A stretch of 12,959 bases of DNA from contig JBLHLC010000070.1 in NCBI GenBank assembly GCA_047619685.1, forward strand, positions 1-12,959. The letters are read 5' to 3'. Below the pieces are notes generated by a model. The model was given only the letters and a program-made list of their open reading frames with translations. It was not told the DNA's origin and made no database searches. The translations under genes and the position numbers were made by a program. Of the stretch, positions 12,209-12,959 are shown piece by piece. This DNA is from JABDJZ01 sp047619685 (lineage in GTDB: Bacteria > Bacteroidota > Rhodothermia > Rhodothermales > UBA10348). The first letter of the stretch is position 1, and each line of letters starts with the position of its first letter.

Positions 12209-12959
12209 GTGATTCAGCCCCGCATGCTCCTCGCCGCGCTTCTGGTTCTGTCGGCCTGCGCCCAGCCTGACCCCACCGACAAACCACCTGGAGAAAGGGC
12301 CGACACCCTCCGCATCCTGGCCTACAACATCCATCACGGCGCCGGCATGGATGAGGTGCTGGATCTGGACAGGATTGCGGCACTTATTCGGGAGGTGAAT
12401 CCAGATCTGGTGGCGCTTCAGGAGATGGACAGCGTCGTCACCAGAACGGGCGGCGTGGATCAAATGGCAACACTGGGCCGGCTGACGGGCCTCCAGCCAC
12501 TTTTCGGCCGCTTTATGGCATACCAAGGGGGCGCGTACGGAATGGGGATCCTGTCGGGGTGGCCGGTGGAGCGCCACGTAAACCACCGGCTTCCGGATGG
12601 CGATGAACCCCGGACGGTACTTGCGGCGCATGTAAAATCGCCTGAAACAGGTAGGCTTTTGCGCTTTGTCAGCATCCACTTTTATCGAACGGAGGAAGAA
12701 CGGCTAGCGCAGGCCATCAGGATGGAGGAGCTTCTGAACGCGGAGCCTCAGACCACCATTTTGGCGGGCGATTACAACTCGCTACCGGGAGACCGCGTGA
12801 TCCAGCACCTCAAACAGAACTGGTCTTTTGTGGACAAGGGTGCGGACAGGCTCACCTTTCCATCCTTCGGGCCGGAGCGGGAGATTGACTATTTTGCGTT
12901 CACACCGGGCAGCGGCCTTCGCGTGGTGAATCAGTATTTGATCGATGAGCCGGTCATCT
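12209..12959 (+). CDS. Endonuclease/exonuclease/phosphatase-family lipoprotein (3' end outside window)
   Basis: The frame runs 250 codons to the window edge. A GTG at 12209 is preferred: it follows GGCGGAAAT and gives MIQPRMLLAALLVLSAC, a signal with a positive charge and the lipobox LSAC at Cys17. The ATG at 12224 would leave only 11 residues before the Cys, no charge and no ribosome binding site. The EEP (DNase I-like) fold shows its metal and catalytic motifs in order: ILAYNIHHG (Asn40), LVALQEMD (Glu72), a VSIHF segment (His157), AGDYNSLPGD (Asp188, Asn190) and REIDYFAF (Asp227). The final SDH histidine should lie just past the edge, since the last residues IDEPVI match what usually precedes it. 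Members hydrolyse phosphodiesters or phosphomonoesters; a lipoprotein form would act in the periplasm or at the surface. The substrate is unknown. Confidence 0.9.
   Translation, partial: MIQPRMLLAALLVLSACAQPDPTDKPPGERADTLRILAYNIHHGAGMDEVLDLDRIAALIREVNPDLVALQEMDSVVTRTGGVDQMATLGRLTGLQPLFGRFMAYQGGAYGMGILSGWPVERHVNHRLPDGDEPRTVLAAHVKSPETGRLLRFVSIHFYRTEEERLAQAIRMEELLNAEPQTTILAGDYNSLPGDRVIQHLKQNWSFVDKGADRLTFPSFGPEREIDYFAFTPGSGLRVVNQYLIDEPVI

Noticed and set aside
12158..12679. 173-codon minus-strand frame opposite the EEP lipoprotein gene
   Set aside because: Antisense to a gene with intact EEP motifs; no domain seen in it.

Overview
This is a GC-rich bacterial window with tightly packed genes. Most products carry a signal peptide or a lipobox. 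The DUF4249-type lipoprotein, the large secreted M14 and M28 metallopeptidases, the VPS10/Asp-box protein and the tandem NTF2-like protein are a combination familiar from the Bacteroidota side of the tree. With this GC content I would guess Rhodothermota/Rhodothermales or a close relative. That placement is inference: there is no rRNA or other marker gene here. No secreted product shows a recognisable C-terminal sorting domain of the type IX system.

Layout. Positions 1-5149 carry six genes on the minus strand in a near-continuous run. In transcription order they are a secreted tandem NTF2-like protein, an alpha/beta-hydrolase lipoprotein (2 bp gap), a secreted M28B glutamate-carboxypeptidase-like peptidase (42 bp gap), DNA-3-methyladenine glycosylase I (tag, 4-bp ATGA overlap), an 88-aa single-pass membrane protein (4-bp GTGA overlap) and an EVE-domain protein cut by the window edge (70 bp gap). 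A 151-bp divergent spacer separates this run from a 923-aa secreted M14 metallopeptidase on the plus strand (5301-8072). A 135-bp spacer then leads to a 49-aa lysine-rich protein and a DUF4249-like lipoprotein (8208-9270, plus strand). The DUF4249 gene meets, tail to tail, a 937-aa secreted Asp-box/VPS10 beta-propeller protein (9293-12106, minus strand). A 102-bp divergent spacer separates that gene from an endonuclease/exonuclease/phosphatase-family lipoprotein on the plus strand, cut by the right edge.

How the genes may work together. The exported M28, M14, alpha/beta hydrolase and EEP lipoprotein point to breakdown of peptides and esters or phosphoesters in the periplasm or at the cell surface, but a shared pathway cannot be shown from sequence. 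The unusual part is the left end, where two cytoplasmic nucleic-acid proteins (Tag and EVE) are coupled to exported hydrolases through overlapping start and stop codons.

I found no tRNA, rRNA, CRISPR array, transposase, integrase, attachment site or origin, and no gap above 300 bp. I did not find a clearly new multi-gene system. The best leads are the Tag/membrane protein/EVE cassette, the orphan DUF4249 lipoprotein beside the 49-aa lysine-rich protein, and an M28B peptidase that has lost the glutamate-binding residues of its namesake.
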